DNA of 64,000 nt from Micromussa lordhowensis (taxonomy: Eukaryota > Cnidaria > Anthozoa > Scleractinia > Lobophylliidae), in contig OZ026606.1 of the NCBI GenBank assembly GCA_964020085.1, positions 2,797,423 through 2,861,422 of the forward strand, in the 5' to 3' direction. The position numbers and the translations under genes were made by a program. Each line of letters opens with the position of its first letter. Position 1 is the first letter of the stretch. The notes beneath the pieces were generated by a model. The model was not told the DNA's origin. It did no database searches and saw only the letters and a list, made by a program, of their open reading frames with translations. Below, piece after piece: positions 32,908 through 44,300 of this stretch.

Positions 32908-33370
32908 TAGCCTGCGTGAGTTGGCGGGATTCGTGCGCGAGAACTTTTAGGTGGCGGAGCAGCTATTTAAACCTCACGTGTACGAAGCCTGCGAGAAAAT
33001 TCGCGAGGGGCACAGCAGCTGGATATCGACTCCTCGCCAATCCACCGTAGGAAAAAAGATGGCGGCTGTACATTTTACCACAATACCTTGCGAACCTAAC
33101 ACAGCGTATAAGACACAAGGAATGCCAAATTTTTACAATATTTGTCCCTGTAGTAAGGACATTGTGTGGTTTGAAGATTTTATAACCCTTCTGTACCTTT
33201 TTATGAACTTTGTTAAAGTTTTCGTGCGCTAAGAACTGTGGGTAAATGTACCAGTCGCCATCTTTTTTCCTACGGAGGATTCCCACGCGACTTCGCCACT
33301 CGCGTCATGCTCGGCTTTGCCGCCAAGACAAAAGTACCCGCGCGCGAAATCCCGCCAGCTATGCAGGCTA
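32908..33370. mobile_element. inverted-repeat DNA element
   Basis: Outer ends tagcctgcgtgagttggcgg and, inverted, the same with mismatches (ending cccgccagctatgcaggcta). A second inner pair of arms, cgtaggaaaaaagatggcg, lies near 33046 and 33275. The two ORFs inside it on opposite strands are by-products of this structure. Confidence 0.75.
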
Positions 33371-33784
33371 GTATATAACTCTCAAAGTGAGATTTTAACC
33401 TTTCATTTTTTACACATTTTCAACCCATAAAGGCAGTATGAGCCTTCCTCTCAGTCTCTTGGAAACTTTTACGTGTTCTCGTCGCTGCTGTGATTCGCTT
33501 TAAGGTCTACAAACTTATTATTAGTACCACACTATAGAAATAAATAAGTTAATTTGAATTAAACTAAATCAGAGAGACAAAGTGGCAAGGAGACCGAAAC
33601 GTAATAACTACAAAGATTATTTGTAATTCGCCTTCCCCCAATCAGGGAGGTCAAATTCTAAAAGTAGAAAGATGCAGTAAAGGGTTGACTTTAAGGCGGG
33701 TTAGTATGGGAGATCAGTGGAGGCTCCGAGTCGTGGACTTCTGAGAAGACCAATACAAACTAGGTAAGTTGATAATTTACACCA

Positions 33785-33937
33785 GAAAATAGATCTCGGA
33801 ACGTCTCTAGCGTAACTGAAAACGTTTTTTTTTCGCCACTCTTCACTAAACATGGTTTCTTGAAACTTTAAAACAGCATCATCAAACGCCAGTTTCGCCT
33901 CAACCAATTGTTTCCAGTCCTTTTGGAGCATGTCGAC
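33785..33937 (-). other. possible exon of an unrecognised gene
   Basis: The minus-strand frame starting after an AG near 33937 encodes VDMLQKDWKQLVEAKLAFDD and then a hydrophilic helical stretch (FQETMFSEEWRKKNVFSYARD). The composition looks like real protein, and a GT follows near its end. An adjacent minus-strand frame upstream (near 33960-34100) encodes FQEIFTEESSTEKKASLKEK. No family recognised; splice sites are weak. Confidence 0.25.
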
Positions 33938-34490
33938 TTAAAACAAGTGATCTTTTGAAGGCAAAGGTCTTGAGGAGGGAGCTTGGGATATTTGCAATTT
34001 TTGAAAAATTTCTCTTTTAATGACGCTTTCTTTTCGGTTGAAGATTCTTCAGTAAATATTTCTTGAAACACTGGAACAAGAAGAGAATGCAAGACGCCAA
34101 GGCGCAAAGTCATCCTGAGGCCAGGAAGGCCAGTGGATAAGAATGAGACGTGACGTAAATCCAACCTGAAGGAGAACAAAGCAGAGTTAATCCATTGATA
34201 CGCAGGTAACAGAACTTGGCATCGAACGAGAACCAGGCCAGGGAGGACAAGAGACGAGAACCTAAAAACGAATCTATAGAATACAAAACACACTGAGCAC
34301 GTGCTAAAATTAAGTCACATAGATCAGTTGTCAATCGAAAGAAAATGCCATTCAAGGAGAACAAGATCAAAAGAAACCGCCGGAATACTAATTAAAAATT
34401 CTCCCGTTGGAGTCATTTAGTTTCCATATTAAAAGTTGTATTGATATCATCTGCAATGCCTGTCCTGAGGGGGGATAGGCCAGTTCTGGT

Positions 34491-34574
34491 CCCTCTGTCT
34501 TCACGCAACGCTACGCTCTCGGAGAGAGAGGGTCCCTCTATTTCCGAGAGCGTAGCGTTGTGTGACAGAGAGAG
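34491..34574. repeat. hairpin with GC-rich arms
   Basis: Arms contain acgctacgctctcgga and the complement tccgagagcgtagcgt around an 18-base loop, extended by imperfect cctctgtc/gacagagag pairing. Confidence 0.8.
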
Positions 34575-37459
34575 GGGTCATGGGACAGCAGGAACTCCCC
34601 GAGGGTGGGGAATGTGGGGCGTGCTTCTTGGAACTCATATATCAGATGAATTCCTATCATATCGTAGGAGTGTTACGCCCGATGTAAGGAAAAACAAATG
34701 CCAATTCAGTAGACAGACAGTCAATGATCTCTGATCAACCTGATTGGCTTTCACTGCACGTGGCTGTCTATAACTGAATCAAGCGCGCGCTTCTCTTTCT
34801 TTTGGCGAAAATTTTGCCACATTCATCTCCAGAACCCGACAAACCAGAAAATAGTTCTAGAAAAACCAGAGAATAGTTGTTCTTGTCTGGTTATGCGCAT
34901 GCGTTCAAGATCAATATCGGTTCAACCAATCGGTTCTTAACATGCGTAGAGAGAGTAGCCGCTGTAACTAATGCTGACTCACCATGCGATTTTCCCCGAG
35001 GTCTCGACTTCTTGGTGCTGACAGAAAGGATTGCAGCCTCTGGCAACGAGAAAATCAGCTGGCGACGCATGTGAGAACGCACACTTCGATCACCGCTGAC
35101 TGAAAACGCACTGGCTCTGACCTGGCGGACGAGGTTGACAGTTAATAGTGAAAACGAAGAAACCAGCTTGGCTCGACTTTACAATGTAATTAGAATTTGT
35201 GCAGATCTTATCATAGAGTATAAGTGATTTTGATTGGGGCTGATAAAGTTCTCGTATGTTTTCTTGACCTTTTTGCTGTGTCATTCCTATCACAACAAAT
35301 TTCACTTTGTTTTTTAGTACTGCGAAATATCAGTCATCGACTGCATCGTTACATAACATTGCTTCCAATCTTGTTGATTTTTAACGCTGATATGCTCATA
35401 TAAACAACATTCTGGAAAAAATCATTTCTGTTGCGCTAGATCATTTTCAGTCTGAGTGATTCGTGTGAAAAGATGCATTTTACTGGAACTTACCATGAAG
35501 AGCAGAGACTTTGGCAAATGAACAAGTGATTTTCACAGTTCTGTTTGCATTTTTAGAAAGAAAGAACACAAAGCAACCGGCATGGCCTCCATATTGCCGC
35601 AGGCCATTTTGTGAATCACTTCGTTTGACAATATTTCGCGATTAAAGTCATTCCATTTTGGTCAGATATAAGATTTTCGTCTTTTTACTTCAGACTTAAT
35701 TTACTTCAAATGCAATAACTAATAACCCTAACCGCAAATCACTATAGTAAATCCTCTCCAGTGAAATGGGAAATAGTTTATCAAGTAAACTGAAAATCAA
35801 ATGAAAAAAATAATCAGAAATGTCAAAAGTACTGTGTCAGGAGTTAGTTAAGGCAGTGAAGGACAAATTTTAATTTCCTTCAAACGAAACCAAAGGGATG
35901 GAATTTCAATTTCAATATGTACACTGCCAAAAATTTAAATTTATATTAGTGGGAAAATATTTAATATTGATTTGTATATATACACACTTTTTGTTTACAA
36001 TGGAAGAGAGGTAAATGGTTCCGTTTAGTTTCAAATGTTCATTGATAACGAAAGCGAAAAAGATTTATCTTGTATAGCGGAAACTATACATGTATAATTA
36101 GGTTTGTTCCTTTTCTTGCCGACAAACTTTAAGGTTTGAAATTTTTGTTCCGCTTGGTGAACTTGTTCAGATAATAGCCTGATTAAATGTTTTAAAGAAA
36201 AAAGTAAATCGATGCAGTCTTTCCGTTATTTTCTTAAATCATCTTCAGGAACATTAAACAAAAAGAACGAAATGCACAAAATACATGAAAACTATTTAAG
36301 GTATGAAAAGGTTCAGCCCAGTTACAAAGAAAACTCTTATTTTCACTTACAACAACCATTCAAAGGACATGCTGTGACATTCACGAGCTTGTTTTAACTT
36401 CGTGATTTCCCACAGCGAAAGACATTTCCAGCGCTGTATGTAAAATAGCATTTATAAATATCATTTTGTTTTGACATAGAATCCCTTATCTGCCGCAAAT
36501 TGATGTAAATCTGAAAACAAAGTGTAATTAAAAGTCGTCTTATATATGCTAGGACGTCACTAGAAAAACGATAAACATCTTATTTAATTTTAAAACTGCT
36601 CAGTGAGAACCCAACATGCAGTTCATGCAACTACTGAGCCACTTTTTAGGAGTTTGAATTTCCAACACGATTTAATTTCTAGCCGTTTAGCCCTTATTTC
36701 TTTTTAAAGCGAAAATTCTTTTATCTATATTTTAACTCTCGCTAGAATGATCGACAGCTGCTTTTAACAAGATCATTAAAAAGCTATATATAGCAGTTTG
36801 ACTCTGGACTTTTTTCAACCAAATTTGCATTATTTATTGTTAGTATTCAGGGTTAAGTTGTGGGTGCGACAGTTTTCTGGTTTCATTCTGTTTCACTTGT
36901 TTTAGCTTTTCAGGCTTTTATGCCGAATAAATATTTCCAAGACTACGAATCTTTTTTACCGTTACTCTCATGGCTAAAGTCAAACTAGGGTGAAACAGCT
37001 TAATCACGGCTGGAGTCGCAGTATTCGGCAATCGTTTTCGTAACGTCCGCGGTATTTAATACACTGCAAAAACGGTATATGCTACAAAAGCAAATTTTCA
37101 TAGCCTTCTGTTTAAACACAGGAAAACCTGTGTCAAGAGTTTGTTTAGTGAAATTGGTATCAGTTATAAAATTTGGATGATGTTCAGTTCGCCTGTACAG
37201 AGGTACAGAGAGCACATCTATAACAATTTAAAATCGGTATTGATAGGGTTGTGAATTTCGTTGGTAAACACGTTACACAATAAACTAGTCGGAAATACGT
37301 TTTTAGTTTCAATTATTTATTGAAAAACAAACAATCATCGAAGGTTGTTTCTCCTCCTAAATGGTTACAAACGAGAACTCGTAAAACCCACTCATTGCTA
37401 TCGAAGGCGTGTTATAGTTTTCTCTTTATTACGGTGCGGAAAGCATGGCGCGTGTTAAT
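34575..37459. other. intergenic, no gene seen
   Basis: AT-rich, several short ORFs without recognisable domains. A ~50-base motif (gaggtctcgacttcttggtgc with ggattgcagcctctg) near 35000 has a degenerate relative near 61140. The right end probably contains the 3' UTR of the 37.46-38.43 kb gene. Confidence 0.45.
37425..37430 (-). promoter_or_regulatory. candidate polyadenylation signal AATAAA
   Basis: AATAAA on the minus strand about 30 bases after the stop of the 37.46-38.43 kb gene; a second AATAAA-like site lies near 37315. Confidence 0.4.
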
Positions 37460-38425
37460 TCAGCCAAAGAACTTCATCCATTGAACTAAGATGTCAGCAT
37501 TTGCAACATATTTGTCTTCTTTAGATTCTTCGCTTTCCAATGTATGTTCCCTGTTGTTATTCCTATCAGTTGGATCGGTTCTGTCCGCAACATGGCCTGT
37601 CAAAAATGCTGTTTTCAACTCTGGAAGATTGCAATGTCGCTTGCTATCTTGTTTGCTTGGAGGGAACGATCTTGGACGGCCCGCAGAAACCGGCTGAGTG
37701 CTGCACGCTTTTGAATGTTGCTGCAAGGAACTAAACGGAACCGGTACGAGAGAAGATTTTCGCCTTCTCACTGTTTGAGCTGTCTGTTCATTATCGTTTT
37801 GCGGTTGTCGTGCTTTGATAGGGCCAGATAACGTTTTCACTTCTGGGCATGTGGCAACCTTTGTGCTCGGTTTGCCTTGATGCTCTTGCGAAATTCCAAG
37901 TTGACCCACATTCTCGGTCATGTAATGTATCGGGTCCGAATGCCGTCGAAGCCCGAAATCGGGAAATCCACTTTCGCGAATTGAATAGGGAGCTTCCATG
38001 CTTTTCACCGAAGGTCTCTTGTCAAAGTCATTTTCACTTTCACTGCTGTTACTCGAACGCAATGACGATAAGCGATGAATAATATGTTGCGTTGTAATTG
38101 CACCTGGTTCCGAATATCTGCGCTTACAAGGGCTCAGTGTATTCGAAGATCGTCTTATTCTCAAATACGAGCCGTCCCGATAAATCGCGGGTAACGACAT
38201 TGTCCGAGGTCGACGATAACAGGTTGGTCCATCGATTTCAGTGTTTTCTTCCTCTGTGCTTGCGGAGGTGGACAAAGACATACTGTCGTCGCCAGCCTCG
38301 GAGATTGTCTTCAAATGAGTCGTTGGAACTGAGAGTCGCCTGTCGGCCAATCGCGGGTGGAAAACGTTTCTTTCATTGCCGCTGAAAGGATAAGCGCTTT
38401 TTCCCCCGAAGATACTCTCGACCAT
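37460..38425 (-). CDS. Ser/Arg-rich, probably disordered protein with five R-x-x-S-x-P motifs
   Basis: Single-exon ORF of 321 residues from the ATG at 38425 (context ACCATGG on the coding strand, good for initiation). The protein is polar, rich in Ser, Arg and Pro, with no hydrophobic core, signal peptide or membrane segment, so it is probably disordered. Five matches to R-x-x-S-x-P occur: around Ser32 (RRLSVP), Ser77 (RTMSLP), Ser105 (RRYSEP), Ser163 (RRHSDP) and Ser253 (RPRSFP), plus RRRKSS at 220-225. This pattern is that of basophilic-kinase sites that bind 14-3-3 when phosphorylated (established for the motif; inference for this protein). The C-terminus ends in a short amphipathic helix (ADILVQWMKFF). 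No family is recognised. It stands alone, with no close neighbour gene; extra non-coding exons are possible. Confidence 0.65.
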   Translation of the reverse strand: MVESIFGGKSAYPFSGNERNVFHPRLADRRLSVPTTHLKTISEAGDDSMSLSTSASTEEENTEIDGPTCYRRPRTMSLPAIYRDGSYLRIRRSSNTLSPCKRRYSEPGAITTQHIIHRLSSLRSSNSSESENDFDKRPSVKSMEAPYSIRESGFPDFGLRRHSDPIHYMTENVGQLGISQEHQGKPSTKVATCPEVKTLSGPIKARQPQNDNEQTAQTVRRRKSSLVPVPFSSLQQHSKACSTQPVSAGRPRSFPPSKQDSKRHCNLPELKTAFLTGHVADRTDPTDRNNNREHTLESEESKEDKYVANADILVQWMKFFG

Positions 38426-41356
38426 GGTTCACTTCGTATCAACGTAGCAGATACTTTGATCTTTTACATCTACAGACTGCCTCCGTCAAAAATCCAACAA
38501 ATCAGGTCGGGTTATCATGTCAAATCTCGTCAAGATTTCTAATCCAAAATGCTCCCTGTAAATCGTAAAAACTACAACCTCTGCTCGCGAAAGCCACAAG
38601 TTAGAAACTGAATGAATCGTGGAGAACAGGCTCACAACTTTCACAGTTTCACTGCGAAATATTCCTTGTGGTCGGATCTCGAATCATTGCATGCTTATAA
38701 ATATTAACCATGCGGTTAGGCCACACATAAAATTAATAACAACAAGCAAAAGTGCTCTTTTTTTAGAACAGAACCAGTCAGCCGTAGTTCATGTGTCAGA
38801 GGTACTTCGCTATCGTGTCGCTTGCTTAATGATATGTAAACACATAGTACTGATAATGAGGTGCATTTCACTCATTTCAGTGTCCTGGGATAACCCTGTC
38901 ATTGTGCAATTACCGTTTTACGAATTGGTTCATCAAAGAAAAGAATTTCTTGATTAAAATAGGCTAGTTTTGAGTCCAGCTCATGCGAAATGTTTACTTA
39001 TCGAAAGCCAGGTGATTTACTGGGCATAACATCATCGAGACTAAATGCTCACGACAGTTGTCACAGTCCAGACTTGTTTGTTTGATTTCCTCTTCGGTGG
39101 AAGTAAATTTGAAGAAGAAAAGAACACATTTTCGTTCCGGGAGCAATTAACGATCGATCAGGCGACACGACTTAATTTGTCTTTGTTCAGTTAGTAACAC
39201 TTTCCGACTAAAAGAAATATGCGAAAACAGAAATGAGAATGGCCAATTTTGGTATCACCGACAGCATAAGCCCTTTGTCAAGCTTTCCGCCGGGCGGGGG
39301 TTAACGGCATTTACAAGTCACGAAAAATATTATTTTGCTAAGCCAAAAAGCTGAAAGAAATTCGCCAATTTTTTTCGTCTGAGCTGGGATAACAGACAGT
39401 AAAGAGATCATAAACTTTCGTCAATCAAACCGAGAATCCCAGCAACGCAACTTGCACTCAGACATGCAGCCGTCAGATCTTTATGATTATGTCCAAGCCT
39501 TAAATTTTAATATCTCCCTCAGTTCTAAAAATATCTTGACACAAATTAGGTCGACACGAACTCGCAATTTTATGTGCCAGCTTTGAACGCATTAGTGATC
39601 ATTTCAAACAATATTTTTTTTTTACTTTATCGTCGGACCGTAGATAACGTAGAAAGGTGTTTGAATAAAAGTTTCCTTGTAAACCTTTTGTAATATTGAT
39701 GGATTGACAGTTCCTTTGGAAAAACCTGTGCAACTAAATTAACGAGTGGAAATGTTGGCTTTGATATGATAAGTCAAAGTTTTCCTCGCCTAAGTTTCTG
39801 AGCGAGTGCTTATTCTGTATTTTCGCGGGACTTTAATTTCGCGAAAAGTTTCTTGGCACATTTCGCGAGATCGGGGAGAAAAATCGTGTTTGCAGGGAAT
39901 TAAATCTCGCGAAAATGACGATTTATTATCTTTATGACTTTTCTTTTTTTACAAACATTACGTTAATCAACAATTGCAACAAAACCAATAGATCGTTTTC
40001 ACGTGACGTCATCACTTTCTAAAATCTTAAACTAAAGATCCATCAAAGTTTTCATCCTCATCAGGTATAAGAGGTGACATATTTATATCTGTTTACAACT
40101 TTACAGATCAATAGCGTGCTTCGTTTGGAAACCAGAGCATTTTGAATTTCCGGGTTATGGAGGTGCGTGACACAAGGCTACGATCAAATTTGTTGAAAAA
40201 TATATACTTATCTCATGATTTTGAGCCCTGTTAAAAGCTAGAGCATTAGGAAAAGTGCTTATGTAAATACTTGTTTTTTCAGTACTGATAATCAGTCGCC
40301 TAGAAAGCCAAAGTAAGTTCCAGATGTTTACACTATTTTCCGGCCGCCATATTGGTGTACCATGGAGGTACACCAATATGGCGTTTTCATACTGGGCTCT
40401 GTAAATTTCTGCGAAACGTTTCGACGAATATCTGAAGTTTGGGGAAACGCACAGGGCTAAAACTTGGAGAAGTGTCTTATTTTTTTATCTTCTATAACAT
40501 CACAATTTCTCAGCTTTTTCGACTGGATAGTTTTCGATTTATTTTTTTATTGCGTGACAGTGAAAACGATCTATATGCTGACCCTACTCGGCGCTGTATT
40601 CCTCTAAAAGTTAGTCTTCTTGTTCTTCCCACTGAGTCATTATCGAGTATCGAGAGCATCGTTACCGCCCTACGGGAGATCTTCGTATCTCAGGGGTAAG
40701 ACATTAAATTTCGCGAGTTATAATTTGTATTTCAATGACATGGTTTATTTGCAATCGATACTGACAGTGATGAACACTGTGCTCGATGTACAGTCCACAT
40801 GCGTCAAAGTTTTTATGATTCGTCCAGTCAAAGTAGAGACCTGTACAGGAGTAGGTTTGGCTGAATGACTTAATCATTAACATTAATTATATCCTAAACA
40901 GTTCATTACATTTCTGCAAGTCACTGGTGTAATGACAGACCCACTCAGTGATAAGGACTCTTGGCGTTCTTTTTCTGGTTAATTAAGATATTATACCACC
41001 ATCATGTTACGCAATTTCAAGAGAAACGGCAACAAGACGAATATCGTAAAATCCCGTTTATATACCCTTATATAAACTGCTATCCTAGTACAGTGTTCTG
41101 TAAAGACGTTACTTCCTGATTAAATAAGGAAAAATAGAGCTATGGAGATTATCACTGGAACAGATACTAACAGACTCTATTTAACAGACCGGATATAACA
41201 ACTGAAAAACGGGAGACCTAGTGGATTGTGGGGGAGTTATAGGCGAAGGAGGCTTTAGCGGTATGTAATACATTAAATGATACGTAGAGCAGGTAAAGAA
41301 GAATCCGAAGAAAATGTTACAGGTTGCTCCCACTACATCAATTAATAGGTAAAGTT
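38426..41356. other. intergenic with repeat ends
   Basis: At 40346-40382 a short perfect hairpin (gccatattggtgtacc and complement) probably ends an element starting near agatcgttttcacgtgacgt at 39990. Words of the type tttcgcgggactttaatttc, with aaatctcgcgaaaatgac, occur at 39820-39920. No supported gene. Confidence 0.5.
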
Positions 41357-44300
41357 CTACGGAAGCAAATCCAGGATGCTCTCTTCTCTTTGAATTCTCT
41401 TGTCAATCTCAAGAAGCAAAGTCACACTATTGATAACTTGCTGAATAATATCCACCTGCGAAGAAGAGAATAATAAAAGCAGTCAGTTTTCCATTATCAG
41501 AAAAGGTTTTCCCTCGCTTCTCAAGCTGAAGAACGTGTTTCATTCAAAGCCATAACTTTTTCGCCATGTCCAATGTTTGATAAACGCGACATCTTTTTTA
41601 CAAAATTTGTACTGGTATATATTTGATCGAACTAGCCAATAGAATCCATTCTGAATTGTAACTGTATAATAACAATAAGGATAAAAATTTATACCGCGCC
41701 GTGTCTATTAAAAACATTCAACAGCGCCTTACTATAATTATTAAAATTAATACATAAAATAACAATTAAACTTTAAGGAATAAATTAATGAAATAATAAA
41801 TAGAATAAATTACAAATATTGCCAATTAAAATCTTATTAAAACACTAGCTAGTTAAATGTCTTATTAAATAGAAACGTTTTAAGTTTACTTTTAAAAATA
41901 TTTAAACTGAAAATAGACTGAATTAATTGTAGTTGGAAGCAGATTCCGAAGTCTGGGGGAAGCACAGCTAAACGATGTATCCCCCAAGGTCTTTTCCAAT
42001 CTATTCTTACTTTTGGAGATGATAATAAAACTCCAGAGTCATGAATTTATCACTTCTATCGTTTGTCAATTTTATTTTGTCACAAGAATAATAAAAATCT
42101 TGGCCATGGAGATGAGCGATAAAGAAAACCAGAGTTTTTTGGTTTGAAGGTGCGAGAAGTACAGATAAGACCTTCGTATGCAGGCTACGCCTTTGGAGAA
42201 AGGTTCCCTATAAAATTACCAAGCTCTGTCGGGCACGACTTTTTAGCAAAAGAGAACCGATGTCCCTTCCGCCAATTAATAAACCTCAATACTGAATTGT
42301 TTTTTTTATTAGCTTTTATTACACGACTCAGGCAGCCAGAGAGCCAGTAACTAAAATGAACCAATCAAAATGCTCTATTGCTGGTCCAATATTCTCTAAG
42401 TTTTGGACCGGGCATTGTTTGTGAAAAACCTTCAAAGCTTTCTTCAGTCGTATAATAAATCTCTTATTAACCAAGCTTGCTCGGGACCGTACTGGGAGAA
42501 TATCGGTCCGAGGTCTTTACCGTCAAGACCTCGGGCCGATACTCTCCCAGTACGGCCCTCGTGCTTGGTTAATAAGCTATATATATTGCCTGTCATCATC
42601 TCATACTTACCTCTGTCAGCTGTAGTTTGTGTTTGTTACTGATGCACACTAAGTCTGTGTTTTGTGGATCAACTAAAAATGTAAAGTGAAAGAACAAATG
42701 TTTGAGTGCTAGCGGAGAAGGTGAATTAAAATCTTGAAAGGATGGTCATCTCACTGACTTGCACAAAAGACCACTTTTTTCTGCCAAGGGTTGTAAACAG
42801 AGTTTCTAACATGAAATTTCTATAAGAACCCGACGGCAAATAGTAAATAAGATCCCAATGATTTGAGTAGTATTCACGCTTTGTAAAGGCAAAACGTTTT
42901 TTTTCTGATCCTCAATTATTAGTGGCTTTCAGGTAAAATATCCCAAATTTGTTGATTTTTTTCTGATATCTTAAACATGGGAGCCTTTTTTAAAGTACAA
43001 GATGAACGAATGAAAATTTAGAAACATCATATCACCATCAATCCCATCTCATCTACTTTTCTTCTTGTACTTAATCTTCTCACCTGCAAGTTCTAGCTTG
43101 ATTGGCAGCACGTCTATTATTCGTTCAAACCTCTGATCCTTGAAAAACAAAGGAATGTGATTTAAACTAGCACACTATCACACTCTAGTTCTGTTAAAAC
43201 CATAGTCTTGAAACTGATCACGCGATTTACTGTACATTATCTTGATAGCGCACAAGATTGTTTCTACCAAGAAAGAATCTACGAATAAAGTAGAATGTAG
43301 ATTTATGTGTAGTTTTCCTTTTCCTAAGACCGTTTGCAAAGAGGCGAAGGGAAATGAGAGAGACATAAATTATGAAGGCGTTCGCCGACGAAAAAGCGAG
43401 AACAAATACCGACCTTCTTGTTCTCGCATTCTCGTCCTCGCGCGCCCGCCTTTTTTCCCTCTGGTTTATTGCTAACAGCCGGCAATGCAGCGGGTTCATG
43501 GAGAAGGTTTAATAACTTGATCGCATACAGCAAAATCCCTCTCTCACTTTCTCTCGCGTCACGCGCCTGTTCGTAGACCAAACTTGAGAGAATACGTTTC
43601 AATCCGAACTTCTGAACTTTGCTGATTACTTCTCTACCGTCTGTAGTTATGTTTTGGTTTGTAGTGTAGGTCGAGTAGCTAGTGCAGGAAGTTGTTACAT
43701 GGAATGTCAAAAGTCGTTTCATGTAAACAGATGTCAAAATCCAGGGATATTTACATCCCCGTTCCCTGAGCGCTTGTCCTTCTTTGGAAGACTGGAGTAA
43801 AGCACCTTGGGAGCGAGGTTGGGTTATTTAGTCCATGTTTTGTTGTACATAGTTTTCACCTTTATAAGCTTTGACAATCGAGCCTTTACTTGCACTTCAA
43901 GTCCTGTACCAATATCATGTGGTGAGCTCGTCAAAAATCCGTATTTGGAGCTCCACATGAACTTATTTCCCTTCCGTGTTAGACATCCTTCTATGGCCGA
44001 CAGAAGCTCACTGTATTGTCTAAAGGCCTTCTGTACATCGCCTCCTGGCTGAGTTATGACAAGTTTCATGTGATCAATGAAGTTAACAAATATGCGACAT
44101 TGTCTGTCCGCGGTAAACCAGATGAACCGACCTTTAGGCCAGTCACGTGACAGCTGTGGCGGGAAGGAGTCCACATTGAAGCCATAATCAAGTAGTGCAA
44201 GCTTCTTGTATTGCCATGGCAACGAGAGATAGGATTTCCCGAAGGCACCTGTTCCGTGAAGTTGGAAATCAAAACAATTCTTGCTTATATACTTATATGG

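Noticed and set aside
33036..33286. Opposed ORFs at 32951-33232 and 32963-33286.
   Set aside because: They are a by-product of an inverted-repeat element that gives related sequence on both strands.
43324..43737. 137-codon minus-strand ORF and a related one at 49092-49352 sharing ILSSLVYEQARDARES.
   Set aside because: They lie in intron 2 of the phosphagen kinase homologue and its copy; the peptide is shared only because the intron was duplicated, with no recognisable domain.
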